The notes under the pieces: model-generated
What the model saw: only the letters and a program-made list of their open reading frames with translations
What the model was told of the DNA's origin: nothing
The model's database searches: none
Source: Ypsolopha sequella
Lineage: Eukaryota > Arthropoda > Insecta > Lepidoptera > Ypsolophidae
Length of the DNA: 64,000 nt
Direction of reading: 5' to 3'
NCBI GenBank assembly: GCA_934047225.1
Contig: OW203989.1
Span: forward strand, 18,885,977-18,949,976
Shown: positions 42,376-53,343 of the stretch, in pieces
Layout: each line of letters begins with the position of its first letter
Numbering within the stretch: the stretch's first letter is position 1
Program-made: the position numbers and the translations under genes

Positions 42376-43699
42376 TTTTTTTCAGCTATATGTAATAAAG
42401 ACGAACATAAAACCGTTACTATCCCAGAAATACAAAATTACCAGCAGTAAACCATTTTCCTTCATCACATCAATAACATTCTTGTGTCTTGTCACTCGTC
42501 CAATCGCAAACAAATCCCCCTTTTCAGTAGCCCATTCTGCCTCGTATTATGTGCGTATACGACTTGTAAACGATATCGCTGACGATCAAATTATCGTCGT
42601 AAATACATTGCAGATGTCGTATTAATCTCGTTCCGCATGAGTAAATTACAAGATCGTGGTACTGTGGCGACGACGCTGGCAGAAGTCCAAATGGTTGGTT
42701 GCATCAGCGGCCACGATCTGGATACCCGATAATTTCTACCATTTCTGCAAAAGTCGGATTCCGAAGCCGTAGTTATGTGTTTTCTGTAATAGATTAATGA
42801 GCCAATTCCACTGTGTATCTGTGTTGTGTTAGGTCACACAAAGGGCTGTAAATCCGATGGTAATTATTCTACCTATTATAGCAAGCCAACGGCTTTTGAT
42901 GTAGAATTACTTGGATTTATATATACCTGCTCTGTTATTATTATTTTATCATAGGTAACGTGGTAATTTTATGTTTTAATGTGTAGGCGGTTTCTAACCA
43001 AAATAAAGTGTTCCAACGCAAAATGTTTGGCGAGGGTCTGATAATGAAAAATGTCTACATTATCATGAAGTTTTATAGAACGTACCACGTGTTAATAATC
43101 TTACTGTCAAAGTGCACTATAATCTCGGCTTGATGTGGGTCAGAAAAGGGTTCGCCTCCCCGCGATATACAGGGATAGAAAAAAAACATTTTTTCTGCAG
43201 TGGGAAAGAAGCAATGTATTCATGCTATTACAAGCAGTTTGTAGCGATAAATTTATAGCCTATCTGAGGTTCTTCTCAGGGCAGGATTTATTTAAGGGAA
43301 CAAAAACAGACATTTCATTGTCATCACAAAATGTCCAGTACCTACACTTTATAATACATGTACATAAAAATGTATCTAAAAATAAAGGTTTTACACGCTT
43401 TTTTGTTGGTAAGAGGAATTTTACATTTAAATTGTTACCAAATTAGTAAAATTAATATATGCATAATATATGATACCATTTTGTGTAGCAAGTGATAAAT
43501 GAAGGCATTAACTTTAATGTCCGGGCAGTATGAATGACAAGTCGAATCAGGCAATTGAATTACCTTATTATTTAAACTTTATTATTTATCACAGTGTCAG
43601 GTCACTATGAATATTGTTTTGTGATTATTGGACAACTTGATAATATAGATACTTAGCAGGAGGCAAGATGCAGAATAAAACTGAGTTTGGTTTATATTT
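42376..43699. other. No gene seen
   Basis: 42480-42780 is less A+T-rich and repeat-poor but lacks a long frame. The frame at 43135-43446 (103 codons) has no recognisable domain. Confidence 0.4.
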
Positions 43700-43861
43700 T
43701 CAATAAAAAAGTCAAAAATAAGTGCGACGACGAGCGAAGCGAGAAGAAGCGTGTTAAGTTGCTTGTGATTGTAAGCCGAGCGAAGTGGGGCAGAGCGAGG
43801 TGACCCCCTCACACTCCCCCCTCCACAATTAACTTTCTGTTAAGAATTATAGGGGTCGCCT
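43700..43861. repeat. GAGCGAAGCGAG-containing repeat
   Basis: GTGCGACGACGAGCGAAGCG then GAGAAGAAGCGTGTTAAG, followed by a second such word (GCCGAGCGAAGTGGGG). A reverse partner is at 49500-49560. It abuts the LINE fragment 3' end. Confidence 0.5.
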
Positions 43862-44560
43862 AGCTCCACTCTGCTTTCTTCTTCTTCTTGGTGGGCTCGG
43901 TTTCCGCACCTAGTCTCTTACTTGGATCTTTGTGCGTGGAAAGTGTGGAGCCGGCTATTCCAGCCAGCCTAGCTCTCACCAGAATCCCAAGAGGCGACTT
44001 AGGTCACCACAGGACTGGCGAAGCGTCCCCGGTTCACCGAGGATCTTAACACGTTGTGTGTTGACGCCTACGCAGTCTATCGTCACGTGGGTTGGCGTTT
44101 CTTCGGCCTCCATACAAGCTCTGCACAGAGCACTGTCCGTCAGACCTATATTACAGAAAAGTCTGTTGAGGTTACTATGTCCCGTAATTAGCCCTACCAT
44201 CATGCGAAGGTTCAGTCTATTGAGACGAAGTAGTTTCTTTGTCAGGCGACGGTCCACGGTGGATAAAACCGCTTTCGTCTGTCTGCAGGTTGTCATGCTT
44301 GCCCATCGTTCAGCATGTTGAGAGTTGGGTCTCTTACGCAGCCAGGTTCGTATCTGGTTAAAGGCAAGGGAACCAGTGGTTCAGCACCTACCGGTTCCAT
44401 TTTTGCACCTTCCTTTACCAGTTCGTCTGCCGCATCTTTGCCCAGCGATCCGCTGTGTCCTTTCATCCACTGGAGGGTGACTTTATTGTGTCGACTTACC
44501 TCTTCCAGTTGATTAAACACTGTAGTTTTAGCCCAGAGTTTACAATAGTCTTGCTCCGCT
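43862..44560 (-). pseudogene. LINE ORF2 C-terminus: RNase H end plus CCHC-like domain
   Basis: On the minus strand from about 44560, LWAKTTVFNQLEEVSRHN leads into QWMKGHSGSLGKDAADELV, the last RNase H block with its conserved Asp. A frameshift near 44330 moves into MTTCRQTKAVLSTVDRRLTK, then LITGHSNLNRLFCNIGLTDS and CRACMEAEETPTHVTIDC (C-x2-C-x8-H-x4-C), ending LLGFW at 43976. This is the C-terminal end of a non-LTR retrotransposon polyprotein from a clade that carries RNase H (I, R1 or LOA-like; I cannot choose). Reverse transcriptase and endonuclease are absent, so the copy is 5'-truncated and frameshifted. Confidence 0.85.
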
Positions 44561-46256
44561 TTGCTCAGCTGCCGAATTTATGGTTACAAACAACTTAAGG
44601 GACACGTAGTCGCCAGTGACCTTGAGTGGTCCTCTGTCGGTACAAATATCGACAGAAACTATGTATATTAAAATATGGTTCATATCACGCACTGCATAAC
44701 GACGTCGCTTGGGTCTCCAAATGGTTCATAATAGGAGAAAATAGTAGTTTTCAGCAAGACGCGATGGACGGATTTTTTTTTCCATGAATGATTTTTCTAA
44801 GGAATTTTTTTTTTTGTATTTTAGTGCAAGAGCCATAGAAATACCATTAGTGGTGTCAAAGAAATTATCAAATCTACATAATTTTAGTCTAAAAACAGCT
44901 TGACTTGGAACAATATTTTAATGCTATCAAATAAAGTTGTTTATTATAGTTACACTAACAATATATATTTTTTTCATAATTATTACACATACAATTTAAT
45001 ATTTTAAAAAAATGTTGTTACATTGCCCTCTCATATTAAGCATTTCTAAAATTTTTCGACATAAGCAATAACGTTCGTTAATCACTTGATCCATAACAGG
45101 TATTATTTAGTAAATATTGGATATTTACGCAGTGATATTAGACATTGCATTTACGTATATATTTGTACAGAAGGCGCTTATTAACAAATTAACATTTATG
45201 TACACTTTGTACAGTAAAATAATATTCCTATTTCTGAAACTCAAGAGTGAGATACTCGTACATCTTAAAGAAAACACAGACCACTTAATAAAAAGGTGCC
45301 TTTCATGATTTCATTACCATCTCTTTAACTTATTTTTATCACCAAAATTTTCCTGAGAAAAAAAGATTTCTTTTGTCTTAACAAAGCATATGTAAATTGT
45401 CAGGAAACATTAACTAAAACCACATACACTGCATGTCATACTAAAGAATATTCCCACATATAACATAATAAGATAACAAGAAACAAATTTACCACGGTAA
45501 AGTTTGTTTGAAGGGTATTTTATAGCGGTCTGTCAATGTTTGTCTGCGGCATAACTCGAAACAGTTAAGCGGATTGAGTTAAAGTTGGCAAGTAGGGGGA
45601 GAATAAATCTGTGTGGAACCTGAAGACGAAATGTTAAACCCACGGTGACGTCATAATTTCAAAATAAAGTGCCGTTTTCCAAGCTAGCTTGCATAAAAAT
45701 ATCATAGATGGCGCTGTCTAACGACTAAAGATAAAGTTATAGCTTTTTTCCTGTTCGCTTATCATTTTGCTTTCCTAATTATGTTGTAAGTGCTGCTAGG
45801 GACCAAGAACCGTAGTATTTGTTTAAAATGATACTAGCTTTGAGCAGATTAGTTCAAAGAATCTAAAATCGTCGTCGTTATAAGTGTCCAAACCGTTGCA
45901 TAGCTAAGTGTTCTTAAGCAGTAAAAATCGGTGTCCAGATAATATTCGGTGCTAGATAATGTTGGAATTAAAATTATCCAAGCAAAAATTATATCAAAAC
46001 AAACACACACAGTGAAGGCGTAGAATGGTATAACTAACAGCCAGAGATCGACCAAGGTTGACTTTGATTTGTTTTAATATTTTGGAAATGCCCATTTAGC
46101 CAAGAGATTTTATAAATTTCAAAAATGCTTAAAATATGGTCATTATTTTGGCTACCTTCTTTGAGCAAAATCGACATTTCCGCGCTACTTGAATAGGCGC
46201 CAGCACAGTTGTATAGAATTGTAGCAGTCGTAACGCCCTCTTTTTACTGACAAATT
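44561..46256. other. No gene seen
   Basis: A+T-rich; the patch 45530-45720 is more mixed in composition (contains GACGTCATAATTTC, GATGGCGCTGTCTA) and could be a dispersed repeat, but has no second copy here. Confidence 0.45.
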
Positions 46257-46672
46257 TTAAGGCGCTATGGAAAAAAAATCGGCACTCTAAGAACTTGCAT
46301 ATCTACTTCAGTAAATAATGTATTATTTAAATAAAATAATATATTATTTTTGGAATCTTTTTCTAGGGACCGGTTAAAACAGAAACACGATTGGAGAAAT
46401 TCGGCTCGATAGAAATATTTATTGAAATGAGGTCTTTTCCGACATCAATTCTCCTGGTTTGACAATTTAAAATGACATATGGACTGCAATTATATTTTAT
46501 TAGATGGGTTTTAACGGTATCTAGGACCTGGTTAAACGAAAATTTTGACAGCAACTTTAGTACATTTTATATTAATAAAAAACCGACTTTTCGCTACTTT
46601 TCCACGAATCCGCTGAGGGTTTTTTCGCATATGGAGTAACAGGGACGATAAAACTTTTACATATCGCCTTAA
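46257..46672 (-). repeat. 430-bp MITE with TTAAGGCG ends, copy 2
   Basis: Complete in reverse orientation: TTAAGGCGCTATGG at the low edge and ATATCGCCTTAA at the high edge. The low-edge GGCGCTA is the element's right end. Confidence 0.8.
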
Positions 46673-46726
46673 CGTTCCAACGGGATGTGGAGTGAGCTTT
46701 ACCGCTATACTTCGGGCACAAATACA

Positions 46727-46830
46727 CACTTTTTAGGGTCTGCAGGTTTACCTCACAGTGTTCTCGGTAGGATTCGAACCCGGGTCTCGAAATTGAGAGT
46801 CCAGGGACTCAACATCCGCTATTTTTTTAT
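46727..46830 (-). repeat. tRNA-derived SINE head
   Basis: The minus strand has GGATGTTGAGTCCCTGGACT then, at tRNA-like spacing, ACCCGGGTTCGAATCCTACC, a near-perfect B box. The tail TAGGGTCT with AAAGTGTGTATTTG continues to 46727. The 430-bp MITE lies just beyond it. Confidence 0.6.
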
Positions 46831-46939
46831 ACGTACGATACACTTTACAGTATAATTTTAATTGTCCCAAGTTAGTATTACCATACGAGTATGCATAATT
46901 ATTATACAAATTGGAGATTTCTATAGAGAATTTAAAGGA

Positions 46940-47270
46940 AACTTAATTTTTAGTAGATACTAAGATTATCTAAGATTACTAAGATCCAAATTATGAAATT
47001 TCTTTTGTGTATGAATGAGACACCATTAAGCTAACAGCAACATTAATTTAATTTTTGAAAAGTGTCAGCTGTAAAAAATTAATACGAACCTTATCATGGA
47101 AAGGGATGGCATTTGGGACGAAATGTTTTTGAAAATTTAATTTTGGTTACATACTGACAATAAAATCAAAATTTAATACGAAAATGTTAATCCTTGAAAT
47201 CAGCTATCAAACAAAAAACATATAATGGAAATAACTATTGAATTGCAGGAATTATTAACTCATAAATCAT
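46940..47270 (-). repeat. Dispersed repeat, second copy of 22310-22600
   Basis: Reverse-orientation match over most of the length. It carries an extra segment around GGCATTTGGGACGAAATG. Confidence 0.6.
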
Positions 47271-47869
47271 AAATACATGTACTAATAATATACATCATAA
47301 ATAGACGAGGATAACGGTCGTAGGGCTTACCGTAAACTACGAGTATGTATGCTATCTTATGTGCTAACCAACACAGCCTATGTTATAAAGATATCAACAA
47401 ACAGCTATTATTTCCTTGAGACGGTCCCAGGTGGATTTTTCTAAAGTCCACTTTCCAACACATTTCTCCTTACAAAGTTGCAGTAAATTAAGGCGAATTC
47501 TGCCATCCACTTCTCCGATAAAGAAGGAACGTGGGGCATTTTGCAAGAAATTTTTCCAGTAATTTGGATTCAATTCGCAACAGCCAACGGCCAGCAATAA
47601 ATACGTATTGCAACACCAAATGAGGTTGCTCTGGGGAGCGATCGAAATTGGAAATAATCCAACATTTAAGGATTTTAGAGTCTTCTCAAAAAACTGCAGC
47701 CAAAATATATACTTATTTTCTTTTTATTTTTGATTTTCTTTACAACGTACGGAAGAAGTTTTACAGAAACAAACATTATTTAGAGTGCATTAAAAACTAG
47801 AAACCAATTTCTAGTAAGAGAAATATTTTGAACACCAGGTCTTGAATCTACGACCATTTGCTTAATCGA
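47271..47869. other. No gene seen
   Basis: The minus frame 47394-47597 (67 codons, with ENFLQNAPRSFFIGEVDG-like text) is moderately rich in varied residues but has no known domain or second copy. Confidence 0.4.
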
Positions 47870-47945
47870 TAAATAGCAAAACAGCGAGCGTTTAGAAACT
47901 GACAACGTCGTTTGTAAAATGCAGAATTTTATTATTTGCCTGCTA
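47870..47945 (+). repeat. Dispersed repeat, pair with 51505-51580
   Basis: Shared: TTAGAAACTGAC.ACGTCG, TTTGT.AA, GAATTTTA.TATTTGCCTG. Same orientation, about 75 bp. Confidence 0.6.
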
Positions 47946-50900
47946 CATGCACAAAACATCATAACTACGACGTAGCACGTCTTCCTGTTACGCTGCAGCA
48001 GACCGTAGTGGACAGATAATCTAAAAAAAATATTTGATTTTGATAAAAGTATCTTTTTAAGGCCCTTAATATCGCCAAATGGGTACTTTCTAAAGCCTAC
48101 TCCTCTTTTATGGCCAAACCAAAAATATTGAAAAAATGTATTTATTACAACATTTTTCTTTTTCGTACCACCAAAACTTCTATATGAAAAATTGTTTCAA
48201 CTGAATGGTGTTTTTTTGGCTTGAATTTCCTACTGCTCCTAAGCGGCTTAGGTGATTTAATTCATTTATGCTTTGATAAATAGATAAACTTGATAGCTAT
48301 AAATATAACATAGAATTATTCAATGGAACAATGACGCCCATGTGAAAAGTATTATTTTCTCCTATTTTGCCCTTTCAAGGACGCAGCGAGGGTCGTAACA
48401 GCCACCACGCGTTGCGCACTGATTTGAACGTTATTTCAATGTCGTTCCCGTCGATATTCATACAGACAAACATCGAGCTGCTAATTTGGCGACGGTAATC
48501 GCCTTAAAGTGAATACTTCTTTATTTTCATTTCGCATAGGGTGGCATCTTTAGAACGTCACTTCCGGAACGGCTATTTTTAAGAAAGGATAATTTGATAT
48601 CTGTTTGTAGATTATTACATATATCTACTCCCATACTGCAATAAGGATATTAATTTAAATACTCAACTGATGCCGGGTCCACATCCTTACCCAAAATATA
48701 TATTGAGATTATTTTACAGTATAAATTTATATTTGTGTTATCCTATATTTAGGTTTATAAAAAACAAAGAACATTATTGTTATTTGTTATTTTTCATGAT
48801 AAGGTAATGGTTATTTGATCGGAATAGTAAAAATGTTGAAATGAACTCGTAAACGAATGCGCTGCCATCGACAGGAGTGATAATATTATATTTGGCCATT
48901 AATTTCTTCATCTGTGTTTGAGTAAAGAGGTGGCATAAAAAGCTTCCAAAACTTTAAGGTTGAATCTCTACCGCTTCTTTTTTATCGTCGGCTTTACACT
49001 ACTTTAGATAGTCAATATAGTACTTTTATACATAAATACATAAATGCGGGTATTCTACCTATAGATAGAGCAAGTTGAAAATTGGAATTAATCCAACATA
49101 TTTGAAATACTTTCCACCCAATACATGTTGTTTACTTTGTAAAACTGCAAAGGGATTTTGTGTATGCGATTGCTCTAGGCTATTCGCATGCTATTTGAAA
49201 TATGAAAATCTACTGTTAGGAATAACATCGGGCTTTGATAATATTCTTTAAATAAGACGAATTGGTTACCTTGAAATGTTGAAATGCTTTCATACTTAAT
49301 TCATTAATTAGGAGTTAGAAAGCTCTCAAGGAAAAAGTCTATTAAATTAAAATAAATCACCATTGAATTAAATAAATACCAAATAAATATGTATAATTTT
49401 TCTAGTCAACGATATATTGTATATATCGTCAGCACATTGTAAAATTGGGCATATCATGATCTGCCTAGGCATATAATATTTTTTATTTTCATGTTAACCT
49501 AGCACGCTCCTATCTTCGCTCCGCTCGTCATCGCACCTATTTTTGACTTTTGATGAAAGATTTTCGATTTCATACTTTACAATCTGTCCATGATGTACGA
49601 GTATATATCAGGTTCATGCCATGGGGGATACAAAATAACACTTCGTTTTTGACACTTAACACTTTGATGTATATTTTTTGCCCAAAGGAGGAAAGTGAGA
49701 GTTCGTGATATAGTCTGGGTATCATAAAAGTATTATGTTATAAAACTCTAAAGTATTATAACGTATTATATAATTCATTTCCCGTGGGCCGATTGATTAT
49801 TGAAGCATGGGAGAAGTGTCCATGGCTTCGTTATAAGTTGTAGGATTAGAATATTAATGATGATATTGCTTAGAAATCTATGTTTGGCTTTTATAACATC
49901 TTTTTTTGGTATTATATTTTTCTGAATCTTATCTTGTAGGTTATCAAATGAAGAACTTTATGAGCTGATTGTAAAAATGTACCACATAACCAAAGTACAG
50001 TCTCTCGTTTTCAAAAAAAAACAAGTAATATTTTCAAAATACACCAAGTTTAGGCTCCTCCAGGCAGAAAATGGCTGAAGGAAGTATGTGTAATATCCTC
50101 ATGTCTTACGTAAATATTTTCAAAATTTTAAATAACAATATTTATAGTGAAATACAACTGACTCACTCAATAGTCACGAAATCTCCGTAACTATAGTCTA
50201 AGAACATGAAATTTGGCAGTTCCTTATCCACGATGTAGGCATTCGCTAAGAAAGGATTTTTTGAAATTAAGGTTTCTCGAAACTCAAATTATGAAAGTAC
50301 AGGATGCTCAACTTTGTTACTCTTTTAGCAAGAGCAGAGCCATGGGCACGCTATTGTATAAATATTATCGAAGAAAACTTGTAGGAATTAAAACATTTGG
50401 CGGATTTACCATACACGAGAAGTTTTAACATAATTATAAAGACTCCCTCTGAGTGAAAGCTGCGTCAGCAAAACTTTTCTTGATGATATCGGTAGTCTTC
50501 AAAGCTAAAAAGCTTTTCCCACTTTTTGTTGTAGTTCAGTAAATTAAACAGTTGACATGAATTATTAAAATAGTTTCGAAATAATAGTACCTAATAGTGT
50601 CGATTCGGTGTAACAACTTATTTTATAGAATTAACCTTATTTCAAGCGTCCTGTCTTGGTCTTTTCGATACAAAAATAAAAAGGCAGAACGCTTAAATTA
50701 AGTTTAGTCCTGTCTAATAAGTTAAAACGTGTTATACCGAAAAGAAACAATGGTCATATTATTGACTAGTTAAAATGATAGGACTCTTGGGCGGCGATAA
50801 TGGCGTAAGCAGAAAAATTGCGAAAGCAGAAAAACCAATCATTTCCGTGGAAGTTTGGTTCCACTTGCTAGAATTGCCGTCCAGATCTCACTAATATTGT

Positions 50901-50990
50901 TCTTAGCCATGGTGCTCATACAGCAGGTTCGTTTTATCAAATATTTATTTGATAAAATTAAATTTGAATTTGAATTTTTAAATTTTTCAG
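47946..50990. other. No gene; short repeat at 49500-49560
   Basis: Mostly A+T-rich. 49500-49560 carries CTTCGCTCCGCTCGTCATCG, the reverse of the 43.7-kb repeat. 48370-48530 is less A+T-rich without a long frame. Confidence 0.45.
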
Positions 50991-51099
50991 TTAAGACAAC
51001 AAAATACGAGGTGCAGCCGGCCGGCAGAAGGGTATCTATCTACTACACCACCAAGTGCCTCTATCCATTCGAGAGATCCTCGAGATCAACACAGACTTG
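50991..51099 (+). other. Candidate internal exon, unassigned
   Basis: A GC-richer 109-bp stretch bounded by a 3' splice site (TTTTTAAATTTTTCAG) and a strong 5' splice site (TTG then GTGAGT). Two frames cross it fully; the third has only a stop at its first codon and then reads DNKIRGAAGRQKGIYLLHHQ and LSIREILEINTDLV, which looks protein-like. The phase is unknown. The neighbourhood holds LINE debris, so a retroelement origin is at least as likely as a host exon. Confidence 0.2.
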
Positions 51100-51162
51100 G
51101 TGAGTCCACATGTTATACTTGTGACAGGCTGTACCCTTCCTAGTCCACCCAATAACGATTAT

Positions 51163-51372
51163 TTATCCGGCGAAGACTAATTCTTCGACCCATGGTCTGT
51201 TCGCGTCGATTGCGGTATCACCATCCAATAACACACCCAGGTTTTTCGTAGTGGTAACCTTATCTAAATTTTCACCGTCTATGTTTAGGTCAGGTGTGTG
51301 AGCTGTAATTTGTTTGCGGTGATGTTTTGTGCCAAGAACCATATATTTAGATTAAGTGAGGTTAAATTCCAT
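51163..51372 (-). pseudogene. LINE reverse-transcriptase fragment (region after the catalytic motif)
   Basis: The minus strand reads NLT*SKYMVLGTKHH, then NIDGENLDKVTTTKNLGVLL and DGD. This matches the typical segment downstream of the FADD motif in Jockey/CR1-like LINEs (K-[ST]-K-x-[MI]-x-[FL]-G ... T-x-x-KNLGV-x-LD). There is one in-frame stop after NLT, and similarity fades at VEELVFAG. The catalytic palm is absent. Confidence 0.7.
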
Positions 51373-52156
51373 TGAGTTTTTTTTTTATCCTTTTTTTCAG
51401 CTCTTTTTCATAGAAGTTTATACCCAAATATTGAAATCGGATCAATAAAATGACGAAGTCATTTTACAAACGGCGGGCATTTTTCATATTGCCGAACGGC
51501 AACTTGCAAAACCGCAAGCACTTAGAAACTGACGACGTCGTTTGTCAACGGAGGAATTTTACTATTTGCCTGACACATATATACTCAATTTTCACCCAGT
51601 ATCCATTTAATTCAACCTACTCCATATAAACATTCTTAGATTTATCGGGCTACAATAGCAGGTCGGTAAGTACCAAATTATATAAAACATGCCAAATAGA
51701 ATTAATGAAAATATCCAATAATATTATGTGAAGTACTACTCCATACAACAATAGAATAGAATTTATAGGATCATTCTGAGAAAATAGCCATTTTCGGAGA
51801 AGGAAAATAAAAAAGAGCTTGAGGGTCATCGTAAGTGAACCCGGGACATTGAATTTGAATAACGTCGGCCCTAAGTTTAGGGCGTTTCTGTACGATCTCA
51901 CTTTACAAGCTCATATTGGTTTCCCTTCAATGTAAAGCCAGCCCAAAAGTTGTTAGCACGTTTGGTAGCCATCGAATAAGGACAGAAGCTATTTTGTGTG
52001 CCAATACTGAACTGAACTGAAAGAAAATAATAAATCTAATCACGGGAAGCTATTTTACTGCTTTTTTTAGCTAATGTGATGAGAAATATAATTGAAGGGT
52101 TTTTGTTGATTTTATAATTTAATTGTGTATTTTTTATTCCTTTACATATTTTGCTC
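51373..52156. other. No gene; one dispersed repeat copy at 51505-51580
   Basis: 51505-51580 matches 47870-47945. The rest is A+T-rich and unrecognised. Confidence 0.5.
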
Positions 52157-52322
52157 ACTGGCGTCACTGGTGCGAGGGTTACGGCACCACGCTCACCAAC
52201 CCGCCTGCCCAGCGTGTGTTAGTATGGGCAATTCTTCCAGGATGATCGCTCGGAGTGGAAAAGTGCTGGAAAGGCTTATGTCCAGCAGTGGACGAACTAG
52301 GCTGATGGATGGATGGATGGAT
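52157..52322 (+). mobile_element. LINE 3' end with (TGGA)n tail
   Basis: From ACTGGCGTCACTGGTGCGAG through GGAAAGGCTTATGTCCAGCA to the GATGGATGGATGG tail. Only the last about 165 bp are present. Confidence 0.75.
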
Positions 52323-52509
52323 TTTTACTGATAATGATTTCGTACCAAATTGTCAAACGTGGCAGGGAGTGCTTCGAGTAGACAAGTAATGAGTCCTCGA
52401 AAAAACAATTTGTTTTTGTATATACTCCTCAATCACAATGTGTACATTGCTGTACGTTTCAAGAAATGAATAAACAAATTTAAGTGAACCAGGTAACAGA
52501 AAATTATTA
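52323..52509. other. No gene seen
   Basis: Short unassigned stretch between two repeats. Confidence 0.4.
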
Positions 52510-52665
52510 AAAGTGGTTCCGCAGCCGGATTGTGCAACCCGCTTTTTGTAATTAGTCGAAACAGAACACTTAAATTCAAAATTCACTCATATTTATTAAA
52601 AAAAAAAAAAAACATGTATTGTGCTTACTGCGTTCGCTAAGTTTCCATTGGTTTGTGTATATTAA
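52510..52665 (+). repeat. Partial copy of the 525-bp TAAGAGC element
   Basis: GTGGTTCCGCAGCCGGATTG, CGAAACAGAACACTTAAATT and CTAAGTTTCCATTGG match 41523-41670. The TAAGAGC end is altered, and an A run interrupts it. Confidence 0.65.
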
Positions 52666-52730
52666 AAAAGCTCATAAACATACACATTTTTAGGGTCTAC
52701 AGTAAATAATAACTCGCGCGTGAAGCCATC

Positions 52731-52873
52731 CAGGGGTCTTGTCTAACTTCAACATCTATAAAAAAAAAAAGTAAAAATAAAAAGCTATGACGAGACACCT
52801 TATTTCTAGCCAAACACGCGTACCTTTAAAAAGCGATGGTGATGGATGTTGAAGTTAGACAATAAAGACCCTG
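52731..52873. repeat. 143-bp MITE with GGGTCTTGTCTAACTTC ends
   Basis: CAGGGGTCTTGTCTAACTTC at the left and GAAGTTAGACAATAAAGACC then CTG at the right give inverted ends of about 28 bp. Confidence 0.65.
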
Positions 52874-52964
52874 GGCATAGCGACAATAGGCTTCGCTAGT
52901 TCAGTAGCTAGTTTATCATCATCATCGTATGGCCTTCGTGCCCTGCATTGTTTTTTCTAAAAAG

Positions 52965-53300
52965 CTATTCTAGATCCAGATTCGATAGCCATGTTTTCGG
53001 GTCAGGTGTTAGCTGCTACAGCCCACCAGAAAACTTTCTGATGGGCCACTCCTCTACGATGTGACGGATAGTCTGTTCTGAGGCCCAACAGTCGCAGCGA
53101 GGTGAGTCAGCGATATCCAATTGGTGCACGTTATAGTTGCACCTTGCCACGCCAGTACGGATTATGTTTAGCGTAGTCCACAGCTCACGGTGTTTTCTAA
53201 AGACTGGCTGTGTGGCAGAGGGATCAGATATGATGTTAGCCTGTGAACATTTTTATTCTTGCCATTTTGCCCGCCACTGAGACTGGATGTCGATTTGTTG
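52965..53300 (-). pseudogene. LINE ORF2 C-terminal fragment with Cys/His domain
   Basis: One minus-strand frame reads RQQIDIQSQWRAKWQE, stop, KCSQANIISDPSATQPV, then LWTTLNIIRTGVARCNYNVH, SPRCDCWASEQTIRHIVEEW, PIRKFSGGL, stop, QLTPDPKTWLSNLDLE, stop. The C-x-C...H-I-V-E-E block followed by GGL and WLxNLD is the common C-terminal end of a LINE ORF2 family seen across arthropods. The two internal stops show decay; the last stop at 52965-52967 is probably the native end. The clade is uncertain. Confidence 0.75.
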
Positions 53301-53313
53301 TCTGATCCTATCG

Positions 53314-53343
53314 TCAGTCCAGTCCAGTCCAGTCCAGTCCAGT
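53314..53343. repeat. (GTCCA)n microsatellite
   Basis: Six near-perfect GTCCA units at the 5' edge of the LINE fragment, in the region where similarity stops. Confidence 0.8.

Noticed and set aside
43135..43446. 103-codon plus-strand frame as a gene
   Set aside because: Composition follows the local A+T bias, no domain is recognisable and no splice or promoter context supports it.
48665..48700. Further hammerhead candidate at a CTGATGCC word
   Set aside because: No GAAA follows at hammerhead spacing, and no stem I or II can be drawn. The CTGATGCC at 23437 is part of the LINE 3' end and also lacks the other elements.
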